From NCBI RefSeq assembly GCF_004025325.1, contig NZ_RSFE01000004.1, positions 1 through 64,000 on the forward strand: a stretch of DNA of 64,000 nucleotides, in the 5' to 3' direction. The stretch's first letter is position 1. Each line of letters opens with the position of its first letter. The stretch is from Pseudidiomarina gelatinasegens. Its GTDB lineage: Bacteria > Pseudomonadota > Gammaproteobacteria > Enterobacterales > Alteromonadaceae. The notes under the pieces were generated by a model. It was given only the letters and a program-made list of their open reading frames with translations. It had not been told where the DNA came from and searched no databases. A program made the position numbers and the translations under genes. Positions 1 to 7,533 of this stretch are shown in pieces.

Positions 1-339
1 GTGGCACGCTTTTTATCGCAAGTTATCGAGGCTCGTAAGAGGCCTGACTCGATTGTTTGCGACAACGGCACAGAATTTACGAGCAAGGCTATGTTCTTCT
101 GGAGCAAAACTGAAGGTGTACGCCTGAGCTTTATTCAGCCAGGGAAACCCACACAGAATGCCTTCGTAGAGAGTCTGAACGGAAAGTTCAGGAATGAATG
201 CTTAAACCAGCATTGGTTTAGAACTCTTGATGAGGCACGTTACGACATTGAGCAGTGGCAGCGTCATTACAACGAAGAAAGACCACACAGTTCACTGAAT
301 TATTTACCGCCAGCTGAATATGCAAAACAGGTGGCATAG
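1..339 (+). CDS. IS3-family transposase OrfB, C-terminal part (truncated by window edge)
   Basis: This is the C-terminal part of an IS3-type DDE transposase (rve integrase core). The visible part is 112 residues. The second catalytic Asp lies in CDNGTEF (residues 20-26) and the catalytic Glu in the FVES motif (about 55-58). The tail RPHSSLNYLPPAEYA is typical of IS3-family OrfB proteins. OrfB is normally near 270-290 residues and translated as an OrfAB fusion by frameshifting, so more than half is missing to the left. The GTG at base 1 is only where the window begins and should not be taken as the real start. Whether the element is intact cannot be judged here. Confidence 0.9.
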   Translation: MARFLSQVIEARKRPDSIVCDNGTEFTSKAMFFWSKTEGVRLSFIQPGKPTQNAFVESLNGKFRNECLNQHWFRTLDEARYDIEQWQRHYNEERPHSSLNYLPPAEYAKQVA

Positions 340-387
340 AAACTGAAATCTCATTGAAAATATGGTGTTATTTCAGGGGAAAGGTCA
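1..387 (+). mobile_element. right-hand end of an IS3-family insertion sequence
   Basis: The window opens inside an insertion sequence. The transposase tail ends at 339. The element appears to end at 387, where the reverse complement of the last bases reads TGACCTTTCCCCTGAAATAA. A terminus starting TGA with a transposase-proximal inverted repeat of this kind is usual for IS3-family ends. The left end and the first transposase frame lie outside the window, so the target duplication cannot be checked. Confidence 0.75.
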
Positions 388-429
388 ATGCTTTCACGAA
401 TTCAACCGCTCACAAAAGAGTAATACAAT

Positions 430-1002
430 ATGAAACTAAAAAAATCAGCCAACATATTATCAATCATCTTCGCAGCAACATTTTTGGTCAGTTGCGGAAG
501 TTCAGATGACTCTACAGAGGTGGACGGACTCCCCACCTATATTGTTAATGTTGAATCGACACCACACTATTTTGGCGTAGATTCCGATATTAACATTGAC
601 GCAGTTGCACAAGTGCAGAACGGCACTGACACCGTAGCTTCTGACATTTATGGTTTTGAATACGAGTTTGGAACCTCATACGAGTTGCGTGTTTGGCAAC
701 TCGAAATTGCAGCATCCGACAGTTCAAGCGGGATTTCAACAGAGCTCGTCGAGGTGATCTCAGCGACACCTGATGCAATTGGCACAAGTTACGTTTACAA
801 CGAAGTGACATTAGAAGGAAATCCATTCACCGCGAACGAGCAAACAGCTGGCGTGTATGCATTTTACCAGTATGAATTTCTGTGTGCCGAAAACGTTGAC
901 TGTGATGGGCTTGTTGCCATAGCCGACAGTGGTGGTTTGGTGAGTGTTGAGTTTGAATACACCGGTGGCGAGGTTCCCATTACACTGGTGTGGTGGAATT
1001 AA
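430..1002 (+). CDS. hypothetical secreted lipoprotein
   Basis: I do not recognise this 190-residue protein. It has a clear lipoprotein signal: two basic residues near the N terminus, a hydrophobic stretch at about 9-20, and a lipobox LVSC with Cys22 as the predicted lipidated residue. Ser follows the +1 Cys and Asp appears a few residues later, so outer-membrane retention is likely. The mature part is acidic and Thr/Val-rich, with a paired-Cys segment (CAENVDC, about 154-160) that may form a disulfide and a predicted beta-rich composition. It stands alone: a transposon end lies 42 bp upstream and a terminator downstream. Local base composition is more AT-rich than the core genes to the right, which fits an accessory gene. 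Confidence 0.65.
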   Translation: MKLKKSANILSIIFAATFLVSCGSSDDSTEVDGLPTYIVNVESTPHYFGVDSDINIDAVAQVQNGTDTVASDIYGFEYEFGTSYELRVWQLEIAASDSSSGISTELVEVISATPDAIGTSYVYNEVTLEGNPFTANEQTAGVYAFYQYEFLCAENVDCDGLVAIADSGGLVSVEFEYTGGEVPITLVWWN

Positions 1003-1038
1003 CCGCAATCCATCTCAAGTTAGTTAACGATTTAAATT

Positions 1039-1080
1039 AAGCCCTCAAAGCTGGACATGCCAGTTATTCGGGGCTTTTTA
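1039..1080 (+). terminator. rho-independent terminator after the lipoprotein gene
   Basis: AAGCCC (1039-1044) pairs with GGGCTT (1071-1076), followed by TTTTA and more T residues. A second small stem, CTGG/CCAG, sits inside the loop. It is 36 bp past the lipoprotein stop codon. Confidence 0.65.
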
Positions 1081-1579
1081 TTTCTATACATCACAGTAAG
1101 AAATTCATCAAAAGTCACTATTATCTGCAAAGAATAAACCTTCAACGCAAAGTGTTCCGAACCAAAACACGCTTTAACACGAAAAACTATTAGCTTCCCC
1201 CCAACAATCTCTTAATTCTTCTTATGCTCACCAAAGTGAAAAACATACTTGAACTTCAACTTAGAAACGTCTACCCACTAGCAACGGACCGTTGAAAGCT
1301 AATATTTATAGGCCTTTCAAGATTGCTCATTCAAAATAATTTATTAGCGCTTATTATGGGAATTTACACGAATAATGAGCCACTTAAAATTGGGGGATTA
1401 CACTCTAGCCTATTTCTCAATTTTTGCGGGACAAAATTTCATCTCAGAAGCCTCTATTTGTTTTGAATTACATGACGTAACTAATATTAATAAGCTAATG
1501 CTGAATGCAAGCATACTTCTTTGAATCATATTTTAAACATCCACTTTTTGCGTAACCATTCCAGAGCATATTTTCGCTT
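1081..1579. other. AT-rich intergenic stretch with no gene seen
   Basis: About 500 bases between the terminator and the convergent LysR gene. I see no convincing reading frame, tRNA or riboswitch, and only scattered short palindromes such as AACGGACCGTT near 1283. Base composition is clearly more AT-rich than the flanking core DNA. Together with the transposon end and orphan lipoprotein it looks like the edge of an acquired or decaying segment. Confidence 0.5.
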
Positions 1580-2452
1580 TTAAAAATAGTCCCAGATAAT
1601 TTGGGCGGCGGGGCCTGCAATGCGCTCTGCTGAGCGAACAAGATGCACTTCCAGGTGAACCTGGTTGATGAAGTCCGGTATGTCGATGCGGATGAGATCA
1701 CCGCGCGCCAGCTCATCGCCAATAATGTCACCGGGTACAATACCCCAGCCCATACCGGCTACGAGTAATTCACGCTGGGCGATGGAGTCGTTAACACGTA
1801 TCCGTTGTTGGCCGGGCATACGAATCATTCGGTCCAAATTAATGCCGACGTCTTGGTTTTGCGGCATCAACATGGGTATGTCGAGTAAATCACGCCGCTG
1901 GGTGGGCAAGCCATACTTGGCCACAAGTGCTGGCGAAATGGTGACCAACAATTCAAATGGGCGGACTAACTTGGTTTCAAAATCACCATGCTGCCGAAAC
2001 ACGGGTAACCAAGGCGTTAATGCTAAATCGGCTTCACCTTCTCGAATGGCCCGCAAAGAGCGCAGTTGTGCTTCGCCGTTTAGCAGAAGATCAGTGGTTG
2101 GGTAACGGGTTTGCATGGCGCGCATGGCCTCAAATAAGCTGGCGGGTGCGCAGGTGTGATCGTACGAAATACGTAGCACCGGCTCTGCACCATCGCGCAA
2201 CTGTTGGGTTAAGGATTGCAAACGTTGTTGCTGCCGCAGTACCTCGCGCGCCTGTCGTAAAAATTGCTCACCATAAGCGGTTAATTTTAGCCGATAGCCT
2301 TCACGATCAAACAGCGGAAACCCCACCTCGTCTTCAAGCTTCTTAAGTGCCATACTGACCGCTGCTTGGGTTCGGTGTAAGTGTTCGGCAGCCCCCAATA
2401 GCGTTCCTGTCTCACTCAATGCATTGAGCATTTGTAGTTGTTGAATCTTCAT
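1580..2452 (-). CDS. LysR-family transcriptional regulator
   Basis: This 290-residue protein has the LysR layout. An N-terminal winged helix-turn-helix covers about residues 1-60 (QLQMLNALSETGTLLGAAEH, then TQAAVSMALKKLED as recognition helix), followed by a linker helix and a periplasmic-binding-like effector domain from about 88 to 290. It is divergent from the RND efflux operon starting at 2620, with 167 bp between them. That is the classic arrangement for a LysR protein controlling its neighbour and itself. The effector is unknown. Control of the pump operon is inferred from position only. Confidence 0.88.
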   Translation of the reverse strand: MKIQQLQMLNALSETGTLLGAAEHLHRTQAAVSMALKKLEDEVGFPLFDREGYRLKLTAYGEQFLRQAREVLRQQQRLQSLTQQLRDGAEPVLRISYDHTCAPASLFEAMRAMQTRYPTTDLLLNGEAQLRSLRAIREGEADLALTPWLPVFRQHGDFETKLVRPFELLVTISPALVAKYGLPTQRRDLLDIPMLMPQNQDVGINLDRMIRMPGQQRIRVNDSIAQRELLVAGMGWGIVPGDIIGDELARGDLIRIDIPDFINQVHLEVHLVRSAERIAGPAAQIIWDYF

Positions 2453-2561
2453 CGCAAGCGCACCGAATCTAATTAAATAAAACTGAACATGTATTCAAGA
2501 TTAATTCAGTATTATTTTACATGCAACAGCGTAAAATCATTATCCGTGTTCTCGTTCCAAC

Positions 2562-2601
2562 GAATAACCAATAACTAATAACTAATATCGCTCTCGTTTT
2601 T
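2562..2601 (+). repeat. heptamer array element, copy 1
   Basis: Four 7-bp units (GAATAAC, CAATAAC, TAATAAC, TAATATC) run from 2562 to 2589 and end in GCTCTCGTTTTT. The same layout, NAATANC repeats followed by a GCTTTTGCTTTT-like 12-mer, recurs at 22413-22438 and on both sides of 36481-36615. Here it lies just before the ribosome binding site (GGAGGT, 2611-2616) of the RND adaptor gene. Confidence 0.6.
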
Positions 2602-2619
2602 CATCTCACTGGAGGTTTT

Positions 2620-3699
2620 ATGCACATTCGTTTTTTCATCCTCGCCGCCCTTGCGGCTTTAGCTGGTTGCAGCGATGCACCGCAGGAGAAACAGCGCGCG
2701 GCAGTCATACAACCGGTGAAGTTGCATACCGTCAGTTTTGCTGATGGTCAGCGTGTACGCAGTTTCCCGGCGGTGGTTGAAGCTGCGCAAGTGGCACAAC
2801 TGGCGTTTCGCGTAGGTGGTGAAATTCAAGAGTTTCCGGTTAAGGCCGGGCATGAGGTTACACAAGGCCAATTGATTGCCAAGCTCGACCCAACCGATTA
2901 TCAATTGGTACTGGACCAAGCGCAGGCGCGCTTTGAGTTGGCACAGGCGCAATTTCGCCGCACAGAAAACCTGGTTGACCAAGGGGTGATATCGCCACAG
3001 CAATTTGACGAAGTGAAGTCGAACCTTGAAGTTGCGCGGGCGAATGTTGAAACGGCCCGAGCCAACGTGCGCTATACCGAGTTACGCGCACCCTTTGCTG
3101 GAACCATTGCCCACGTGTTTGTTGAGCGCTATGAAACCGTGCAGCCACAGCGTCAAATCGCGACCTTGCAAATGAATAACGCAATTGATGTCAGTATTCG
3201 CGTACCTGAGGGGCTTTTTGCGCGGGTGCAACGCCAAACGAATTACCAGCCTGACGTGACCTTTGCAGCAGCGCCAGAACGACAGTTCAAGGCCAGTTTA
3301 AAAGAGTGGGATTCCACTGCCGACCCTGCTACCAACACCTACAAGGTGGTGTTTACCCTACCCGCGCCAGAAAATTTGAATGTGCTTCCGGGTATGTCGG
3401 CAATGGTGTCAGTTGATGCGAATGCTGTGTCACAGCAGGCTGAAGCCGCCATATTAGTGCCCACAGCAGCGTTGTTTTCGCCCACCTCAGATGCGCCTGA
3501 CCAAGGGCATTTTGTTTGGGTTTTTAATCCTGAAACCGAGCGGGTTCAACAGCGCCAAATTACCGTTCGAGCGGTGACCAACCAGGGCGTTGAGGTTATC
3601 GACGGGTTAACGCCCGGCGAGCAAATCGTGATTGCCGGCGTGCATGCGTTGCAAAGCGAACAGCAGGTGCGTCCATGGGTTAAGGAGCGTGGCCTGTGA
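2620..3699 (+). CDS. RND efflux system periplasmic adaptor (membrane fusion protein), lipoprotein
   Basis: This is the adaptor of a tripartite efflux pump, linking the inner-membrane RND transporter to an outer-membrane channel. The 359-residue protein has a lipoprotein signal with lipobox LAGC (Cys17), so it is anchored in the inner membrane. Next come a biotinyl/lipoyl-like half-motif (about 64-95, GHEVTQGQLIAKLD), a long alpha-helical hairpin (about 95-150, repeated QAxFxxAxxxF pattern), the second lipoyl half (RAPFAGTIA) and beta-barrel domains. GGAGGT sits four bases before the ATG. The stop overlaps the pump gene start (GTGA), so the two are translationally coupled. No outer-membrane channel gene is present, so a TolC-like protein encoded elsewhere is presumably used. 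Confidence 0.92.
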   Translation: MHIRFFILAALAALAGCSDAPQEKQRAAVIQPVKLHTVSFADGQRVRSFPAVVEAAQVAQLAFRVGGEIQEFPVKAGHEVTQGQLIAKLDPTDYQLVLDQAQARFELAQAQFRRTENLVDQGVISPQQFDEVKSNLEVARANVETARANVRYTELRAPFAGTIAHVFVERYETVQPQRQIATLQMNNAIDVSIRVPEGLFARVQRQTNYQPDVTFAAAPERQFKASLKEWDSTADPATNTYKVVFTLPAPENLNVLPGMSAMVSVDANAVSQQAEAAILVPTAALFSPTSDAPDQGHFVWVFNPETERVQQRQITVRAVTNQGVEVIDGLTPGEQIVIAGVHALQSEQQVRPWVKERGL

Positions 3700-6600
3700 T
3701 AAATATCGCTCGCTACAGTATAAAGCGCACCACCACCAGTTGGTTGGTGTTGCTGATTTTACTGCTTGGTGGTGTGGTGGCGCTGCAAAATATTGGCCGC
3801 TTAGAGGACCCTGAATTCACCTTAAAGCAAGCCATGGTGATTACCCAGTATCCCGGCGCCACGTCACAGCAAGTTGAAGAAGAAGTAACCTACCGGCTGG
3901 AAAATGCCATTCAAGAATTGAGCTACGTTGACCATATTACGTCGGTGTCACAGCCTGGCTTAAGTCAAATCATGATTGAGATGCACAGCACGCTGCGCAA
4001 GCATCAAATGCCGCAGGTGTGGGATGAGCTGCGCCGCAAGGTCAACGACACCCGCAAACATTTGCCGCCAGGCAGCGGCGAGCCAATGGTGAAAGACGAC
4101 TTTGCTGATGTATATGGCATGACGTTCGCGATTACTGGCGAGGGCTATAGCTATCAGGATATTGCCGACTATACCGATTACCTGCGCCGCGAATTGGTGT
4201 TGGTTAAAGGGGTTGGCAAAGTACAAGTTTCCGGCAAACAAAACGAACAGGTGATCGTTGAAGTTTCACGTGAAAAACTTGCTAACTTTGGCGTGCCGCC
4301 TCAACAAATCGTTAATTTGCTGCAAACCCAAAACACCGTCAGCGATGCTGGCCGCGTGCAAGTAGGTAGCGAACGCATTCGTCTGCAAACCAGCGGCGAG
4401 TTTAAAAGCGTTAATGAACTATCCAACTTAATGATCAGCAACCCGGGTGCCGACGAACGTATCTTGTTGCGCGATGTGGCGACGGTAACGCGTGAATACC
4501 AAGACATTCCGACGCATTTAGTACGTTACAACGGTGAAGATTCCTTGTGGTTAGCACTGTCATTTGCTGAAGACGTGAACGTGGTCGATGTGGGTGAACG
4601 CGTCATGCAACGTCTGGACGAGCTGCGTTATGCACAACCAGTTGGCATGGAGGTTCAAAAAATTTATGACCAGCCTTCGGAAGTGGATAATTCGGTCAAT
4701 AATTTCCTGATTAACCTCGCTGAAGCCATCGTGATTGTGGTGATAGCGTTACTGTTAACCATGGGCTTACGCTCGGGCGTACTCATTGGCAGTGTATTGC
4801 TCATCACCGTGCTTGGCAGCTTTATCTTCATGTACCTGATGGACATTCAACTGCAACGGGTTTCTTTAGGCGCCCTGATTATTGCGCTGGGCATGCTGGT
4901 TGATAACGCAATTGTGATTGCCGAAGGTATGCTGGTTGGTGTTCGGCGTGGCCTGTCACGGGTTCAAGCCGCCATTGACGTGGTGCAACAGAATATTTGG
5001 CCGTTACTGGGCGCAACCGCCGTTGCCATTATTGCCTTTGCGCCAATAGGCCTGTCACGAGATGCCAGCGGCGAGTATGCCAATTCGCTGTTCTGGGTGC
5101 TGTTTATTTCGTTGTTACTCAGTTGGTTCACAGCCATTACGCTGACACCGTTTTTAGGAAACATATTATTCCGCAAAGATGCGCGCGCCCGAACAGCTCG
5201 TGAGCAGCCGGAAGACGACGACCACGTTTATAATCACTGGGTGTTTCGTGGTTATCGCATCATGCTGCACTGGTTTTTACGCTGGCGTAAAACAACTGTT
5301 GCGGTGATGCTGTTGCTGTTGGTTGTTGCTGGCTACGGGTTTACCACAATAAAACAGTCGTTCTTTCCACCCAGCACGACACCAATGGCGTTTGTCGATT
5401 TGTGGTACCCACAAGGCACCGACATACGTGCGACAGCGCAGCAAGTGAAACAGCTGGAACATTACTTGGCCACACAGCGCGTGGATGCGGAAAACCAAAA
5501 CAATGGCTTAAAATTTGTCGCCTCAACCATTGGTCAGGGTGCGCCGCGATTTACGCTGACCTACCAAGTGGAAAAGTCTTATGAAAGTTACGCGCAGCTT
5601 ATTTTACGGGCGGAAAGCACCGACCAGCTGCAGGCTATTTTATTGGACTTTGAAGCTTACCTGAAGGTTGAGCAACCTGACGTTGAGTACAAAATGAAGC
5701 CCCTGGAAATGGGTCCCACGCAAACCGCGAAAATCGAAGCCCGCTTTAGTGGTTCTGACCCGGTTGTGCTGCGCCAATTGGCCGACCAAGCGCGGTCAAT
5801 TATGGCACAAGACGACGGTGTGCATAACTTGCGTGATAACTGGCGCCAGCGCACCAAAGTGCTGCAACCTGAATTCAATGAAGCGGCAGCACGGCGCTTG
5901 GGCATCACCAAATCGGATGTTGACGATGTACTGAAGCGGAACTTTACCGGGCAAACAGTTGGCGTTTATCGTGACGGCACTGACTTGTTGCCGATTGTGG
6001 TGCGCGCCCCGGCCGGTGAACGTACTGATTTGAACAACTGGCAAGAGCTGCAAGTATACAGCTCAGCCTTGCAGCAGCATATTCCGCTTGGTCAAGTGGT
6101 GCGTGACATGACCTTGTTGGCCGAGGACAACCTCATACTGCGCCGCGACCGCAAGCGCACAATTACCGTTATGGCCGACCACGATATTTTTGGCGACGAA
6201 ACCCCAGCTATGGTCTTGTCGCGCGTTCGCCCAGCGATTGAAGCGATTGAATTGCCGGTTGGTTATGAGCTGAGTTGGGGTGGCGAATTCGAGGCCTCAG
6301 AAAAAGCCACAGGCGCAGTATTCCAAGCTTTGCCACTCGCCTTTTTAGTGATGTTCATTATTACCGTATTGTTGTTTAGCTCCATTCGTCAGGCCAGCGT
6401 GCTCTGGACCACCGTACCGCTGAGCGTTATTGGCGTTACCTTGGGGCTATGGGTAACCAATCAGCCGTTTGGTTTTATGGCCTTGCTTGGTTTCTTAAGC
6501 TTGTCAGGCATGCTGATTAAAAACGGCGTGGTGTTGCTGGAGCAAGTGCGCGTTGAGTTGCATGCGGGCAAAGAGGCGCTTAGTGCGCTTGTTGATGCCT

Positions 6601-6785
6601 CAATTAGTCGCGTGCGGCCGGTCACCATGACCGCAGCCACCACCATTGTCGGAATGATCCCATTGTTATTTGATGACTTCTTTGTCAGCATGGCGGTGGT
6701 TATTATGTTTGGCTTGGGCTTCGCTACCCTGTTAACACTGGTGGTGGTGCCGGTTATGTATGCGTTAGTGATGCGAGTTAAATGA
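3696..6785 (+). CDS. RND-family inner-membrane efflux transporter (HAE-1-like)
   Basis: This is a proton-driven RND pump of 1029 residues, the usual family length. It has the two-fold repeat: a first transmembrane helix at about 12-30, a large periplasmic loop, a helix bundle at about 335-490, a second periplasmic loop, and a final bundle at about 860-1025. The proton-relay region reads GMLVDNAIVIAEG in the first half and GMLIKNGVVLLEQ in the second. The relay Asp and Lys are therefore present, although the usual second Asp of the LVDD motif is Asn. It starts at GTG, overlapping the adaptor stop by four bases, with AAGGAG upstream, and overlaps the next gene by four (ATGA). Substrate is unknown. 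The sequence lacks the Met features of heavy-metal RND pumps, so organic compounds are more likely. Confidence 0.92.
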   Translation: MINIARYSIKRTTTSWLVLLILLLGGVVALQNIGRLEDPEFTLKQAMVITQYPGATSQQVEEEVTYRLENAIQELSYVDHITSVSQPGLSQIMIEMHSTLRKHQMPQVWDELRRKVNDTRKHLPPGSGEPMVKDDFADVYGMTFAITGEGYSYQDIADYTDYLRRELVLVKGVGKVQVSGKQNEQVIVEVSREKLANFGVPPQQIVNLLQTQNTVSDAGRVQVGSERIRLQTSGEFKSVNELSNLMISNPGADERILLRDVATVTREYQDIPTHLVRYNGEDSLWLALSFAEDVNVVDVGERVMQRLDELRYAQPVGMEVQKIYDQPSEVDNSVNNFLINLAEAIVIVVIALLLTMGLRSGVLIGSVLLITVLGSFIFMYLMDIQLQRVSLGALIIALGMLVDNAIVIAEGMLVGVRRGLSRVQAAIDVVQQNIWPLLGATAVAIIAFAPIGLSRDASGEYANSLFWVLFISLLLSWFTAITLTPFLGNILFRKDARARTAREQPEDDDHVYNHWVFRGYRIMLHWFLRWRKTTVAVMLLLLVVAGYGFTTIKQSFFPPSTTPMAFVDLWYPQGTDIRATAQQVKQLEHYLATQRVDAENQNNGLKFVASTIGQGAPRFTLTYQVEKSYESYAQLILRAESTDQLQAILLDFEAYLKVEQPDVEYKMKPLEMGPTQTAKIEARFSGSDPVVLRQLADQARSIMAQDDGVHNLRDNWRQRTKVLQPEFNEAAARRLGITKSDVDDVLKRNFTGQTVGVYRDGTDLLPIVVRAPAGERTDLNNWQELQVYSSALQQHIPLGQVVRDMTLLAEDNLILRRDRKRTITVMADHDIFGDETPAMVLSRVRPAIEAIELPVGYELSWGGEFEASEKATGAVFQALPLAFLVMFIITVLLFSSIRQASVLWTTVPLSVIGVTLGLWVTNQPFGFMALLGFLSLSGMLIKNGVVLLEQVRVELHAGKEALSALVDASISRVRPVTMTAATTIVGMIPLLFDDFFVSMAVVIMFGLGFATLLTLVVVPVMYALVMRVK

Positions 6786-7519
6786 ACATAAATGTATTAG
6801 GCGCCAGCGGCGGCTTAGCTGGGCTGAGCGGCAGCACCTGCCTGCAAATCAGCGAAACCATATTGATTGATGCCGGAACCGGTATCAGTCAATTGAACCT
6901 GGCACAAATGCAGCAGGTACGGCATATATTTTTAAGCCACAGCCATAGCGATCATATCTGTTGCCTGCCCATGCTGCTGGCTAACTTATTTAACGCGCTT
7001 GACCCGTCTCAGTCGGTGACCTTGTATGGCTCAAAAGACACGTTCGCTGCGCTTAAGGCACACGTGTTTAACTGGGTGATTTGGCCCGATATGACGGTGA
7101 TGCCGTCGGCAGAAAAGCCACTTGTGCGTCTGCAAGAAATTGCAGCGGGCGAATCCGTTACCATTGAGGGTATAGAGATTAAGACCTTTGCCACCTACCA
7201 CACCGTGCCCACGTTAGGATATGCAGTGCGCAAAGCTGGGCAACTGACGGCCTTTGTTGCTGACACGGGTTATGCCGAAAGTGTTGTCAGCGCTCTCAAC
7301 GCATTGGGCCCGCTTGATGCTATTATTCTTGAATGCTCGTTTCCCAACGAACTCGAAGCGATAGCATTGCAGTCGTGCCACTTAACGCCACACCTTTGCG
7401 AAAAGCTGCTCGGCGGTTTAACCGAGCAGCCCAAACGCATTTGGATTAATCATCTGAAGCCCGACCTGGCCGAACGCATTCAGCCGCAGCTAGCCCCTGA
7501 CTGGCAGCTACTGCTATAG
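6782..7519 (+). CDS. metallo-beta-lactamase-fold hydrolase, class II cyclic-nucleotide phosphodiesterase-like
   Basis: This is a 245-residue cytoplasmic MBL-fold enzyme. The metal motif HSHSDH spans residues 53-58, with Asp30 in LIDAGTG upstream. Further ligands are expected at His in TYHTVPT (about 139), Asp in VADTGY (about 160) and His in WINHLKP (about 223). The GGS...LIDAGTG N terminus and the HTVPTLGY segment resemble bacterial 3',5'-cyclic-nucleotide phosphodiesterases of class II and related RNase Z-like proteins. The activity is inferred. Its start codon overlaps the RND pump stop (ATGA), so it belongs to the same operon. That is not a usual partner for a drug pump. It converges on the cusA-like gene, with only 14 bp between the stops. 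Confidence 0.8.
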   Translation: MNINVLGASGGLAGLSGSTCLQISETILIDAGTGISQLNLAQMQQVRHIFLSHSHSDHICCLPMLLANLFNALDPSQSVTLYGSKDTFAALKAHVFNWVIWPDMTVMPSAEKPLVRLQEIAAGESVTIEGIEIKTFATYHTVPTLGYAVRKAGQLTAFVADTGYAESVVSALNALGPLDAIILECSFPNELEAIALQSCHLTPHLCEKLLGGLTEQPKRIWINHLKPDLAERIQPQLAPDWQLLL

Positions 7520-7533
7520 ATCGGGCTACTCAT

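Noticed and set aside
1009-1100. Integron attC-type site after the lipoprotein gene
   Set aside because: The fold looks like a simple terminator with a T tract, and the core-site sequences of attC are not present.
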